A stretch of DNA of 64,000 bases, taken from the NCBI GenBank assembly GCA_963756605.1, contig CAVWOT010000032.1, positions 186,001 through 250,000 of the forward strand, in the 5' to 3' direction. This document shows, one piece after another, positions 1 to 8,407 of this stretch. This stretch comes from Bog-159 sp963756605 (GTDB taxonomy: Bacteria > Acidobacteriota > Terriglobia > Bryobacterales > Bryobacteraceae). The position numbers and the translations under genes are program-made. The first letter of the stretch is position 1, and each line of letters opens with the position of its first letter. Below the pieces are notes generated by a model, which saw nothing but the letters and a program-made list of their open reading frames with translations, was not told the origin of the DNA and did no database searches.

Positions 1-2
1 GG

Positions 3-713
3 CTGCTGGGCAGCGCCGATCCCATCGGGCAGACGTTCCGCGGGATGCAGGAAGGGGACTATCCGACCACTCTCTACGAGATCGTCGGCGTGATCCCGGA
101 CACGCAATACAACGACTTGCGCGGCAAGACGCCCCCGATGACTTTCGAGCCGGCCTCACAACTGCCCTCACCCGGTCCGTGGACCGGCCTGTTGATCCAT
201 TCGAACATACCGGCAGCCGCGCTGAGCTCGACCATCAAGCGCAGGCTGGCCGCCTCGCACCCCGACGTGATCGCGGAGCTCAGCGACTTTGAGCAGGACG
301 TACACAACGGACTCGCGCCCGATCGGCTGATGGCCATGCTCACGGGATTCTTTGGCATCCTGGCGGCGGTGCTGGCGATGATCGGGCTGTACGGCGTAAT
401 CTCTTACCTGGTCGCCCGGCGCCGCAACGAGATCGGCATCCGCGTGGCGCTGGGCGCGAAACGCGGGCAGATCGTCGCGTTGGTGATGCGTGAATCCGCG
501 CACCTGTTGGCCATCGGTATCGCCATCGGCATGGCGGTATCGCTGGCTGCGGGAAGTAGCGCCGGCTCGCTGCTGTTTGGATTGAAGCCGTACGATCCGC
601 CTACCCTGCTCGCGGCGGGCGTACTGTTGGCGTTGGTCGCCGCCGCGGCCAGCTTTGTGCCCGCGCGACGTGCGTCCAGGGTAGACCCGATGATTGCGCT
701 GCGCGACGAATAG
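3..713 (+). CDS. ADOP/MacB-type ABC permease, C-terminal part (cut by window edge)
   Basis: The reading frame is open to the left edge, so the start lies outside the window. The visible part begins with a periplasmic MacB-like segment (DPIGQTF, typical of this family) and ends in the FtsX-type core: a membrane helix around VLAMIGLYGVISYLVA, the cytoplasmic EIGIRVALGAKRGQI coupling motif, two more helices and the closing PARRASRVDPMIALRDE signature. Such permeases normally work with a MacB-like ATPase to move lipids, peptides or toxic compounds across the envelope; the acidobacterial ADOP group is often found without its own ATPase. The substrate cannot be told from sequence. Confidence 0.9.
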   Translation: MLGSADPIGQTFRGMQEGDYPTTLYEIVGVIPDTQYNDLRGKTPPMTFEPASQLPSPGPWTGLLIHSNIPAAALSSTIKRRLAASHPDVIAELSDFEQDVHNGLAPDRLMAMLTGFFGILAAVLAMIGLYGVISYLVARRRNEIGIRVALGAKRGQIVALVMRESAHLLAIGIAIGMAVSLAAGSSAGSLLFGLKPYDPPTLLAAGVLLALVAAAASFVPARRASRVDPMIALRDE

Positions 714-758
714 TATTCTGGCGGCTAACTATCCACGCTAGCGCGAGCCATACTCGGC

Positions 759-965
759 GTGGAGCAGCACTCCGACGGCTATGTTGCCGATCCCCTCGGG
801 TTAAAAGGCGTCGTGGTTGGTGAAGGCGACAGCTACGAGGAAGCCCTCGCGGATGTCAAATCGGCCATCCGATTCCACATCGAGACGTTTGGCGATCAAG
901 TTCTGCTGCCGGATGACTCACCTCTGATCCAGGCGTTTATAGCGGAGGCAACGATCTCCGCCTGA
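759..965 (+). CDS. HicB-like antitoxin (module 1)
   Basis: A 68-residue protein with the degenerate HicB fold: a short beta strand with SDGYVA, then GDSYEEALADVKSAI, the usual HicB helix. Family members neutralise the paired HicA RNase. The best start is GTG at 759; the frame upstream has no ATG before an in-frame TAA at 726, though homologous-looking residues (ARAILG) precede the GTG, so the true start could be a rarer codon. No DNA-binding C-terminal domain is present. The stop overlaps the HicA start by one base (TGATG), showing translational coupling. Confidence 0.75.
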   Translation: MEQHSDGYVADPLGLKGVVVGEGDSYEEALADVKSAIRFHIETFGDQVLLPDDSPLIQAFIAEATISA

Positions 966-1204
966 TGGCCAAGTTTCCGGTCGATGCTCCTAAAGCGAGA
1001 GTCGTCGGGCATTTCGCGCCCTTGGATTTTGAGTTGGTGCGCGAAGCTGAACATATCGCCTTGCGGCGCCCGCGGCCCGAAGGCGGCGCGGACTGCCTTA
1101 GCATGCCAAACCAACGGGTTATCAAGGCATCCACCCTGCGCACGATCCTGATGCAGGCCGGCATTGCGAGGGAAGAGTTGCTGCGCGCCCACGAGAAATC
1201 GTGA
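965..1204 (+). CDS. HicA-like mRNA interferase toxin (module 1)
   Basis: A 79-residue protein with the HicA double-stranded-RNA-binding-like fold. The segment REAEHIAL carries the conserved catalytic histidine, and MPNQRVIKASTLRTIL is the usual closing strand-helix; most relatives have H where this one has Q in MPNQR. HicA toxins cleave mRNA and are held inactive by HicB. It starts at the ATG overlapping the stop of the antitoxin gene. The antitoxin-first order is the reverse of the classical E. coli hicAB order but is common in this subgroup. Confidence 0.8.
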   Translation: MAKFPVDAPKARVVGHFAPLDFELVREAEHIALRRPRPEGGADCLSMPNQRVIKASTLRTILMQAGIAREELLRAHEKS

Positions 1205-1299
1205 CACGTGCGTGTTAGTCCATAAAGGCGCAACGCAAATCACGGTCGTCTGCCTATCTGGATAAGAGAGTTTGCATCCGCCGGCTAGTGGTGTTATCC

Positions 1300-1320
1300 T
1301 CCCATAAGGACTTTATGGGA
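1300..1320 (+). promoter_or_regulatory. Perfect palindrome over the padR start codon
   Basis: The arms TCCCATAA (1300-1307) and TTATGGGA (1313-1320) are exact reverse complements around a 5-base spacer, GGACT. The second arm contains the ATG of padR, and the spacer plus the end of arm one holds the only Shine-Dalgarno-like bases (AAGGA, 1306-1310). Two roles are possible: an operator bound by PadR (autoregulation is common in this family), or an RNA hairpin that sequesters the start codon. The sequence alone does not decide between them. Confidence 0.6.
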
Positions 1321-1653
1321 CGTGCCCCGACCCGACCAGGCGAACTGCTGCGCGATACGCTCGACATGCTGGTGCTGAAGACCCTCATACGCGGCGCCAT
1401 GCACGGCTATGCCATCGCGGAATTTATAGAGGAGACCACCGAAGACGTACTGCGCGTCGAAGAAGGCGCCCTCTATCCCGCATTGCATCGCCTGGAACTG
1501 CGTGGGCTGGTGGCGGCCGAATGGGGCATTTCGGAAAACAACCGGCGCGCTCGCTACTATCGGTTGACCGCCGCGGGGCGCAAGCAACTCAGCGAGGAGG
1601 CGGCTCATTGGCAACGCATGGCGGCCGCCGTCGCCCGCATTATGGAGGCGTGA
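1315..1653 (+). CDS. PadR-family transcriptional regulator
   Basis: A 112-residue winged-helix repressor. After LLRDTLDMLVLKTL it shows the PadR signature: MHGYAIAEFIEE (recognition region), VEEGALYPALHRLELRGLV and the RRARYYRLTAAGRKQL wing. Short PadR proteins of this kind precede ADOP permeases in many acidobacteria and presumably control them. I chose ATG 1315 because AAGGA lies just upstream and the conserved part follows directly; an in-frame GTG at 1288 would add nine unconserved residues. The permease ATG follows the stop by one base, so the two form an operon. Confidence 0.9.
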   Translation: MGRAPTRPGELLRDTLDMLVLKTLIRGAMHGYAIAEFIEETTEDVLRVEEGALYPALHRLELRGLVAAEWGISENNRRARYYRLTAAGRKQLSEEAAHWQRMAAAVARIMEA

Positions 1654-1654
1654 T

Positions 1655-4365
1655 ATGCGCGCGTGGTGGACGAACCTGCGGCTGCGGATCAAAGCCCTGG
1701 TCCACCGCCGCGCGTTCGACCGCGATCTGGATGATGAGCTGGAGTTCCATCGGGCCATGCGCGAGCGCAAGCACCAAAGCCTTGGCTACAGCGCGGAAGA
1801 TGCGCACCATGCCACGCTCCGCCGTTTCGGCAACCCGACACTCCTGAAGGAGGAGACCCGCGAAATGAGGACGTTTGCTCTGTTCGAAACGCTCTGGCAG
1901 GATGCCGGCTATGCGGCGCGCACGCTGCGCAAGAGTCCGGCGTTCTTAGCGGTGGTGGTGCTTTCGCTGGCATTGGGCATCGGCGCCAACAGCACCATAT
2001 TCAGCGTGCTGAACACGGTGCTGTATCGCCCGCTGCCTTACCAGCAGCCTGAGCGGCTGATGGGGATCTGGGAAACCGAACCGGGACGGCCGAATGCGGA
2101 GAATGAGCCAGCCATCGCGGACGCGGCCGATTGGCGCAAGCAAAGCCACGTCTTCGAAGATATCGCCTTGACCAGCGGCACGGAAGAAACGCCCATGTCC
2201 GCGGCGGGACTAGCGGAAAAGGCCAGAGCGCAGTTTGTCACGCCGAATTACTTTCACCTGCTGCGCGTCAGTCCCATAATCGGGCGCATATTCACGGCCA
2301 GCGAAGCGCAGGATTTAACCCAGACCGTGATCCTCACCGACGCTTTCTGGAAGCGGCGGTTTCACGGCGACCCCAAGGTGCTGGGCCAAACCTTCAAGAT
2401 CTCCGGCGTCTTGTCAACCGTGGTGGGAGTGATGCCGCCCAGCTTTGGCTCGTTCTACGGAGATCCGCTGGACCTGTTGGTTCCCATCAATGCCGAGAGT
2501 GCCCGCTACTCGGAACGAAAAGATCATTGGCTTTTCGCCCTGGGCCGCCTGAAGCCGGGGACCACCCAACAACAGGCGCAGAACGAAATGGGCATGATCA
2601 CGCACCGGCTCGCCCAAGCCTATCCGGCAACGAATAAGGGCGTGGGCGCCCGCGTGGTACCTCTGCATGACGCGCTCTACGGGGAGTTCGGGCGTTATCT
2701 CTACCCCCTCTTGGGGGCGGTCTTTTGCGTTTTGCTGATTGCGTGCGTGAACGCCGCGAATCTGCTGCAAGCGCGCACCGAAACCCGCCGGACGGAATTT
2801 GCGGTACGTGCATCGCTGGGTGCAGGCCGCCGGCGATTGATGCGGCAACTGCTGGTGGAGAGCGGGCTGCTCGGCTTGGCGGGCGGGGCACTCGGCATTG
2901 CGCTGACCTTCGGCGGTATTCAATTGTTTCGCGCGTTGGCTGGAGACTTTCCCAATGCCGGCAGTATTGCCATCGATATGCGCGTGCTGCTGTTTACAGT
3001 GGGGTTTCGCTGGCGACCGCCGTTCTGGTGGGCGCGGCGCCCGCCTTTCACGCGGCCCGCGCCGATCTGAATCTGGCTCTGCGCGAAGGTGAGCGCCGGA
3101 CCACCGCGGGCGTCGGCGGCCGTCGCATGCGGCATATTCTGGCGGTCTCTGAGATCGCCTTGGCGATGGTGCTGCTGGTGGGAGCCGGCTTGATGATCAA
3201 CAGCGTGCTGCGCTTGCAGCAGGTCAATCCCGGCTTCAATCCCGCCAATGTTATGAGATTCGAACTGTCGGTATCCGAAGGTACGCCTTATGTCGAGAGA
3301 TTGCCGGGCGGAGACATCGAGCGGGCAACCCCGCTGGTGTCGGCTTTCTACCGCCGGGTTCTCGACAAGGTCGCAGCCATCCCCGGCGTGGAATCGGCGG
3401 GCATGTTCACGCCGTTCGGGTTCGGGTACAGTTTTTCCGTGCTGGGGCGCCCGGCGCCACCGCCGGATAAGATGCCCAGAACCGTCTTTCGCGAAATCAG
3501 TCCCACTTTTTTCCAGACTTTGCGGATTCCGCTGAAGAAGGGCCGCTATTTGAACAACTCCGATCAGCCTGGCGCACCCTGGGCGGCGGTGATCAGCGAA
3601 GCGTTCGCCCGGCGCTACTTTCCCAACGAAGATCCCATCGGCCGGCAGTTGCGGCTGAGATTCATCGACATGGATCAAAAACAACCGCGGCAGATTGTGG
3701 GGGTGGTCGGCGATGTGAAATGGTATTTGGCAGAGAAAGAGCCGAGCCCAGTGGTCTATGTTTCCCATCTGCAGCAGGGCTCGGATTATCGCGGCGGCAG
3801 TATCGAGGCCCATTTGGCGCAAGTGGTCGTGGTGCGATCTGCCGCCGGCTTGGGGAGCCGCGCGGCCGGCTTGGCGGCGGCTGTAAAGCAGGCGGTCGCG
3901 GAGGTGGATCCGGACCAGCCGGTCACCGGGATCATGACCATGGACCAATCTCTCGCACTGTCCATGGGCGATTCGCGATTCTACGAGCATCTGCTGGAGA
4001 TCTTCGCGCTGATAGCCTTGCTGCTGGCAGCGATCGGCATTTATGGATCGATGTCTTACTTTGTCACGGAGCGGACGCACGAAATTGGCATACGTGTGGC
4101 GCTGGGCGCGCAGCGTGCCAGCATTCTAGGGTTGGTTACGACGCTGGGCCTGAAGCTATCGAGCCTGGGCGTGGTTATAGGAACGGTGCTGGCGATCTGC
4201 CTCACGCGCGTGATCGCCCAGTTTCTGTTTGGCGTGACCGCGACCGATCCCGCTACCTTCACGGAGGTCGGGCTGGGCCTGCTCGGGATTGCGTTGCTGG
4301 CATGCTACATCCCCGCGCGGCGCGCCACCAGGGTCGATCCCATGACGGCCTTGCGCCACGAGTAG
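1655..4365 (+). pseudogene. ADOP permease, one gene split by a single frameshift
   Basis: Two overlapping frames together make one ADOP permease of about 900 residues. Frame one (1655-3070) has the N-terminal HAAS-like segment (DDELEFHRAM, GNPTLLKEETREM), the first helix (LGIGANSTIFSVL), a MacB periplasmic domain and FtsX helices 2-3. It loses homology after LLFTVG. Frame two resumes at GVSLATAVLVGAAPAFHAARADL and runs to PARRATRVDPMTALRHE at 4365. The join is at the run of four G at 3001-3004; one extra G restores the full protein. The cause is either a real inactivating deletion or an assembly error. The gene is coupled to padR. Confidence 0.85.
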
Positions 4366-4428
4366 TCGCTCTCGCCGCTGGCCAAAATGAGTAAGATATA
4401 ACGAAGGGCGGTAAGTGCGACCGGACAG

Positions 4429-5616
4429 GTGGCGCGCCGCCCAGCCAGCGTATTGGAGGGGGCTCTGACATTTCTACGGGGCAGCGTGCGGCGGTTTTTG
4501 CTAGCCGTGCTATCGACCGCAGCGGCCGTAGGGCAATCCGCCACCTTCGATGACGTCGCGGCGCAAGCCGGCACAGCCCGGCGCGCCAATCGGCTCCCCG
4601 AAGCCATCGAACTGTATCGGCAGGCGGTCCAACTGCGCGCGTCGTGGCTGGAGGGCTGGTGGTTCCTCGGAACGCTTTCCTACGCGACGTATCAATATCC
4701 CGGTTGCGAGACTGCCTTCCACGAATTCGTGAAGTTGGATGACAAACGCGCTCTGGCATGGTCGTTGCTGGGTCTATGCGAGTTCGAGACCGGCAAATAC
4801 GATGTGGCGCTGGACCATCTGCGGATAGGCCTGGCGGGCAAGGATCTGGCGCCGGAAGTCGAGGCCGGGGTCCGGTTTCATTATGGGCTGTTGTTGACCC
4901 GGGTGGGGCTTTTCGATCCAGGAAAGCGGGAACTGGAACGGTATGCGCGTGGCGGCGCGCACGAACCTATGCTGATCTCTGGCCTGGGCCTGAACGCTCT
5001 GCACCAGCCCTTGCTGCCCAAGGACGTCCCGGCCGAGCGCATGGATGCGGTCACGCAGGCCGGCGCGTCCACGCGTTCCTGGATTCTAGGCGAGATCGAT
5101 CAGGCCGAAGCCGGTTTCCAGCAGTTAGTGAAGCAGTACCCTACTCTCGCCGGCGTGCACTACTTATACGGCACTTACTTGAGTTACGTTCGTCCGGACG
5201 AAGCTATGGCGGAATTCCGGCGCGAGTTGGAGCTGAATCCGGACAATTCTGACGCGGGTGCCATGCTGGCGTTGCTGCTGTTAAATGCTAAGGACCTATC
5301 CGCCGCAACACCATACGCCAAGAGGGCGGCGGCCAAGTCTTCCGATGCGCTGTCGGATTACGCCTATGGCCAAGTCTTGCTGGGGACGGGAGATTTGCGC
5401 GCGGCGATCCCCCGGCTGGAAGCCGCGGCGCGTCTCGAACCAGCTAACTTGCAGTATCACGCAGCTCTGGCGGGCGCATACTCGCGGGCGGGCCGCCGCG
5501 CAGACGCCCGCCTGGAAAGACGCGTATCGCTGGACTTGGCGACTGGAATTACTGATAGCGTGGCTGCTCAGACAGCCGCAACTCAGAACACGGTCCACCC
5601 GCCGGAGAATCGATGA
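4429..5616 (+). CDS. Secreted tetratricopeptide-repeat protein
   Basis: About 395 residues: an N-terminal hydrophobic segment (RRFLLAVLSTAAAVGQS, probable signal peptide), then repeated TPR helix pairs, e.g. ANRLPEAIELYRQAV, GKYDVALDHLRIGL and RPDEAMAEFRRELELNP. TPR arrays hold protein partners together. The GTG at 4429 is the longest start; a GTG at 4486 gives a more normal signal peptide and may be the true start. Its last four bases (ATGA) overlap the start of the seven-heme cytochrome, so the pair is translationally coupled and the TPR protein is probably an export or assembly partner of that cytochrome. No enzymatic domain is visible. Confidence 0.75.
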   Translation: MARRPASVLEGALTFLRGSVRRFLLAVLSTAAAVGQSATFDDVAAQAGTARRANRLPEAIELYRQAVQLRASWLEGWWFLGTLSYATYQYPGCETAFHEFVKLDDKRALAWSLLGLCEFETGKYDVALDHLRIGLAGKDLAPEVEAGVRFHYGLLLTRVGLFDPGKRELERYARGGAHEPMLISGLGLNALHQPLLPKDVPAERMDAVTQAGASTRSWILGEIDQAEAGFQQLVKQYPTLAGVHYLYGTYLSYVRPDEAMAEFRRELELNPDNSDAGAMLALLLLNAKDLSAATPYAKRAAAKSSDALSDYAYGQVLLGTGDLRAAIPRLEAAARLEPANLQYHAALAGAYSRAGRRADARLERRVSLDLATGITDSVAAQTAATQNTVHPPENR

Positions 5617-6677
5617 CCGCGCGGCGTCGACCCTGCCCGGTATGGATTGCCGAGGCGCTGTGCATGGTGATGACGGTCATGGCGGAAGGCGCGCCGGGCA
5701 ACGTCCGCACTATGACGTGCGCTACCTGCCATCGCGCGGAGGCGCAGTCGCAGCCGAAAACCGGTATGGGGACCGGCATCCAACTTCCCCCCGACCAGAA
5801 ATTGCTGCAAGAGCATCCTAAACTGACTTTTGAGAAGAACGGATATCGCTACGACATCGAACGCAAGAACGGGGCGAGCACTTACACAGTCAGCGACGGC
5901 TCCGGTGCGCTGAGTTTGCCGATTCAATATGTCTTTGGGGAAAACAACCTGACATTCGTGCTGGAATACCAGGGCCACTTCTATGAGAGCCTGGTAAGTT
6001 ATTACGAAAACGCCACAGGGCTGGCGATCACTATCGGCGACGAGAGAATCCAACCGCACAATCTGACCGACGCCATGGGGCGGCTGACCTCGGTTCATGA
6101 GATCACGGCGTGTTTCGGCTGTCATGCTTCGCGCGCCGTGATTAACGGTAAGTTGACGCTTGCTTCGCTGAAACCAGGTCTGGATTGCGAGCATTGTCAC
6201 GTGGGCGCGGATGCGCATCTACAGGCGATGGCCACGGGTAAGACGGCGCCGGTTCCGCCAAAGTTGGGAGAGATGGCGGCCGAAGAGATGTCGAACTTTT
6301 GCGGCGAGTGCCATCGAACGTGGGAGACGGTCGTAACCGAGCGCCTGTTTGGCGAGAAGAATGTCCGGTTTCAACCGTACCGTTTGGCCAACAGCCAGTG
6401 CTTCCTGGGAGACGACAAGCGCATACGCTGCACGGCTTGTCACGATCCACATGTGGAACTGGTGCGCGATGTTTCGAGCTACGACCGTGCGTGTTTAGCC
6501 TGCCACGCCGTGAAGGCGGGCACGGCCATGGCCGGCGCGACTGAGAAGGCTTGTCCGGTGGCGGATAAGAACTGTGTAAGTTGCCACATGCCAAAAGTAC
6601 AGCTACCGTCGAATCCGACGATATTTACCGACCATAATATTCGTGTCGCGCATGCCGGCGATCCTTACCCGCAGTAG
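5613..6677 (+). CDS. Seven-heme c-type cytochrome
   Basis: 354 residues with seven CXXCH heme-binding motifs near residues 36 (CATCH), 167 (CFGCH), 192 (CEHCH), 230 (CGECH), 273 (CTACH), 294 (CLACH) and 321 (CVSCH). A weakly hydrophobic leader precedes the first motif. The distribution, one N-terminal heme, a heme-free stretch of about 130 residues rich in beta strand, then a six-heme cluster, resembles the cytochrome c-554/NrfB-type multiheme fold. It should act in the periplasm as an electron carrier or redox enzyme. There is no CX2CK motif of NrfA-type nitrite reductases. The gene starts inside the stop of the TPR gene. Confidence 0.85.
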   Translation: MTARRRPCPVWIAEALCMVMTVMAEGAPGNVRTMTCATCHRAEAQSQPKTGMGTGIQLPPDQKLLQEHPKLTFEKNGYRYDIERKNGASTYTVSDGSGALSLPIQYVFGENNLTFVLEYQGHFYESLVSYYENATGLAITIGDERIQPHNLTDAMGRLTSVHEITACFGCHASRAVINGKLTLASLKPGLDCEHCHVGADAHLQAMATGKTAPVPPKLGEMAAEEMSNFCGECHRTWETVVTERLFGEKNVRFQPYRLANSQCFLGDDKRIRCTACHDPHVELVRDVSSYDRACLACHAVKAGTAMAGATEKACPVADKNCVSCHMPKVQLPSNPTIFTDHNIRVAHAGDPYPQ

Positions 6678-6683
6678 AATCGT

Positions 6684-6735
6684 GGAGGGCGGGCTTTAGC
6701 CAGGCTTGAGCCGCGCGGGGCTTCAGCCCCGCCCG
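6684..6735 (+). repeat. Palindromic 3'-end element, family A, copy 1
   Basis: It begins six bases after the cytochrome stop. It has the GGAGGGCGGGCTTTAGCC head and a perfect GCGGGGC-TTCA-GCCCCGC hairpin (6715-6732). Related copies lie at 30941-30985 and 32141-32182. Confidence 0.8.
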
Positions 6736-6799
6736 ACATCAGAACAGCGCCGCCCCGAAAGAGCTATACTCGTCCATACCCGCAGACGGCGTTGCGAAT

Positions 6800-8266
6800 A
6801 TGTCCATGCCCGCCCAATCTTTCGACCGCCCGATGCCGGCGCCGTTCTCCGGTTACGAGATCGATGCGGCCTACGACGAGATGTTCCGCACCCGCGGACG
6901 CGCTCGCCCGCATTACAAGAATCTATACACGCAACTGTTGAACCTGCCATCCGAAGAACTGCGGCGCGCGAAGAAGGAAGCCGACCTCTCGTTCTTCAAC
7001 CAGGGCATCACCTTTACCGTGTACGGGCGCGCCGAAGGAACCGAGCAGATATTCCCGCACGATCTGCTGCCGCGCATTATTACCAGCGCGGAATGGGCCA
7101 CCATCGAGCGCGGCCTCACGCAGCGCATCACCGCTCTCAACCTTTTTCTGGCCGACGTTTATCATGCGCAGCGTATTCTGAAAGACCGCATCATACCGGG
7201 TGAGATCATCTATACGTGCAAGCATTTCCGCCGCCAGATGCATGGCGTCAAAGTGCCCCGCGATGTTTATGTCAGTGTGGTGGGTACCGACCTGGTCCGG
7301 CTCCCGGATGGCAGGTTCGTCGTTCTGGAAGACAACCTGCGAGTGCCCAGCGGTGTCTCGTACATGCTCACCAGCCGCAAGGTGATGAAGCAGATCTTCC
7401 CGGCGCTCTACCGCAAGTGCCGCGTACGGCCCATCGAACATTACAGCCAGGCGCTTCTCTCCACGCTGCGATCGTTAGCGCCCGAAGGCCGTTCCACGAT
7501 CGTGCTGCTGACGCCGGGCATTTACAATTCCGCGTACTTTGAACACGCCTTCCTGGCCCGGCAAATGGGCATCGAACTGGTCGAAGGGCGAGATCTGGTG
7601 GTGCACGACAATAAGGTCTACATGCGCACCACCTCCGGCCTGCAGCGGGTGGACGTCATATACCGCCGCGTCGACGACGATTTCGTCGATCCGCTGGCCT
7701 TCCGCGCAGATTCCTCGTTGGGGGTGGCGGGGCTGTTCAATGCCTACCGCGCGGGCAATGTGGTACTCGCCAATGCCCTGGGCACCGGCGTGGCCGACGA
7801 CAAAGCCATCTATTCCTATGTTCCGGAAATTATCCGCTACTACTTGGGCGAAGATCCCATTGTGGATAACGTCGAAACGCTGCTGATGACCGACCGCGCC
7901 GCGCGCGAGCACGTTTGTGCCAACCTGGAGCGATACGTGGTGAAGGCGGTCGGTGAGTCCGGAGGGTACGGCATGCTCATCGGACCCCACAGTACCCGCC
8001 AGCAACGCGATGAATTCCGCGACAGGATTATGGCTGAACCCCGGAACTACATCGCGCAGCCGACGCTGATGTTGTCTGCCGCTCCCTGTTTTATGGATGG
8101 CCGGATTGAGCCGCGCCACGTGGATCTGCGGCCGTACGTTTTGTTCGGAGAGAAGGTCACTATCGTACCCGGCGGCCTCACGCGCGTGGCGCTGCGCAAG
8201 GGATCTCTGGTGGTGAATTCCTCGCAGGGCGGCGGTTCGAAGGACACATGGGTCTTGCAGGAATGA
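6800..8266 (+). CDS. Circularly permuted ATP-grasp protein (type 2)
   Basis: 488 residues matching the CP_ATPgrasp (formerly DUF404/DUF407) family throughout: FFNQGITFTVYGRAEGTEQIFPHDLLPRI in pieces near the N-terminus, then YVSVVGTDLVRLPDG, the LEDNLRVPSGVSYML nucleotide loop, VDVIYRRVDDDFVDPLAF, and the C-terminal KAVGESGGYGMLIG and QPTLMLSAAP. Such proteins are thought to form peptide-like amide bonds with ATP; relatives usually sit beside an alpha-E protein and a transglutaminase-like protein. None of these partners is present here, so the gene is an orphan. ATG 6800 and 6806 are equally usable starts. Confidence 0.88.
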   Translation: MSMPAQSFDRPMPAPFSGYEIDAAYDEMFRTRGRARPHYKNLYTQLLNLPSEELRRAKKEADLSFFNQGITFTVYGRAEGTEQIFPHDLLPRIITSAEWATIERGLTQRITALNLFLADVYHAQRILKDRIIPGEIIYTCKHFRRQMHGVKVPRDVYVSVVGTDLVRLPDGRFVVLEDNLRVPSGVSYMLTSRKVMKQIFPALYRKCRVRPIEHYSQALLSTLRSLAPEGRSTIVLLTPGIYNSAYFEHAFLARQMGIELVEGRDLVVHDNKVYMRTTSGLQRVDVIYRRVDDDFVDPLAFRADSSLGVAGLFNAYRAGNVVLANALGTGVADDKAIYSYVPEIIRYYLGEDPIVDNVETLLMTDRAAREHVCANLERYVVKAVGESGGYGMLIGPHSTRQQRDEFRDRIMAEPRNYIAQPTLMLSAAPCFMDGRIEPRHVDLRPYVLFGEKVTIVPGGLTRVALRKGSLVVNSSQGGGSKDTWVLQE

Positions 8267-8328
8267 ACCTATTCCCGGAACCCGCCGGCCCGTTCGTGCT
8301 CGGATACGCCGATTTCCTTACGCGAAGT

Positions 8329-8370
8329 GCGGGTCCTCGAAGACCCGCGCAGACCTGGAGGTCTGCCCCA
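8329..8370 (+). repeat. Palindromic 3'-end element, family B, copy 1
   Basis: Two adjacent hairpins: GCGGGTC/GACCCGC (8329-8348) and GCAGACC-TGGA-GGTCTGC (8349-8366), followed by CCCC. It lies between the ATP-grasp stop and the end of the convergent DoxX-like gene. Copies in the opposite orientation lie near 48541 and 52971. Confidence 0.75.
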
Positions 8371-8407
8371 CAGCTTTGGTGGCCTGTTGGCCGCCCCCAT
8401 GCTTGTA

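Noticed and set aside
3001..3007. Programmed -1 frameshift in the ADOP permease
   Set aside because: GGGGTTT in this phase is not an X-XXY-YYZ slippery site, and no conserved downstream stem was evident. A one-base loss is simpler.
2920..4080. Long leftward open frame (386 codons) over the second half of the ADOP permease
   Set aside because: It is antisense to a well-supported permease, has no recognisable motif and reflects high GC at third positions.
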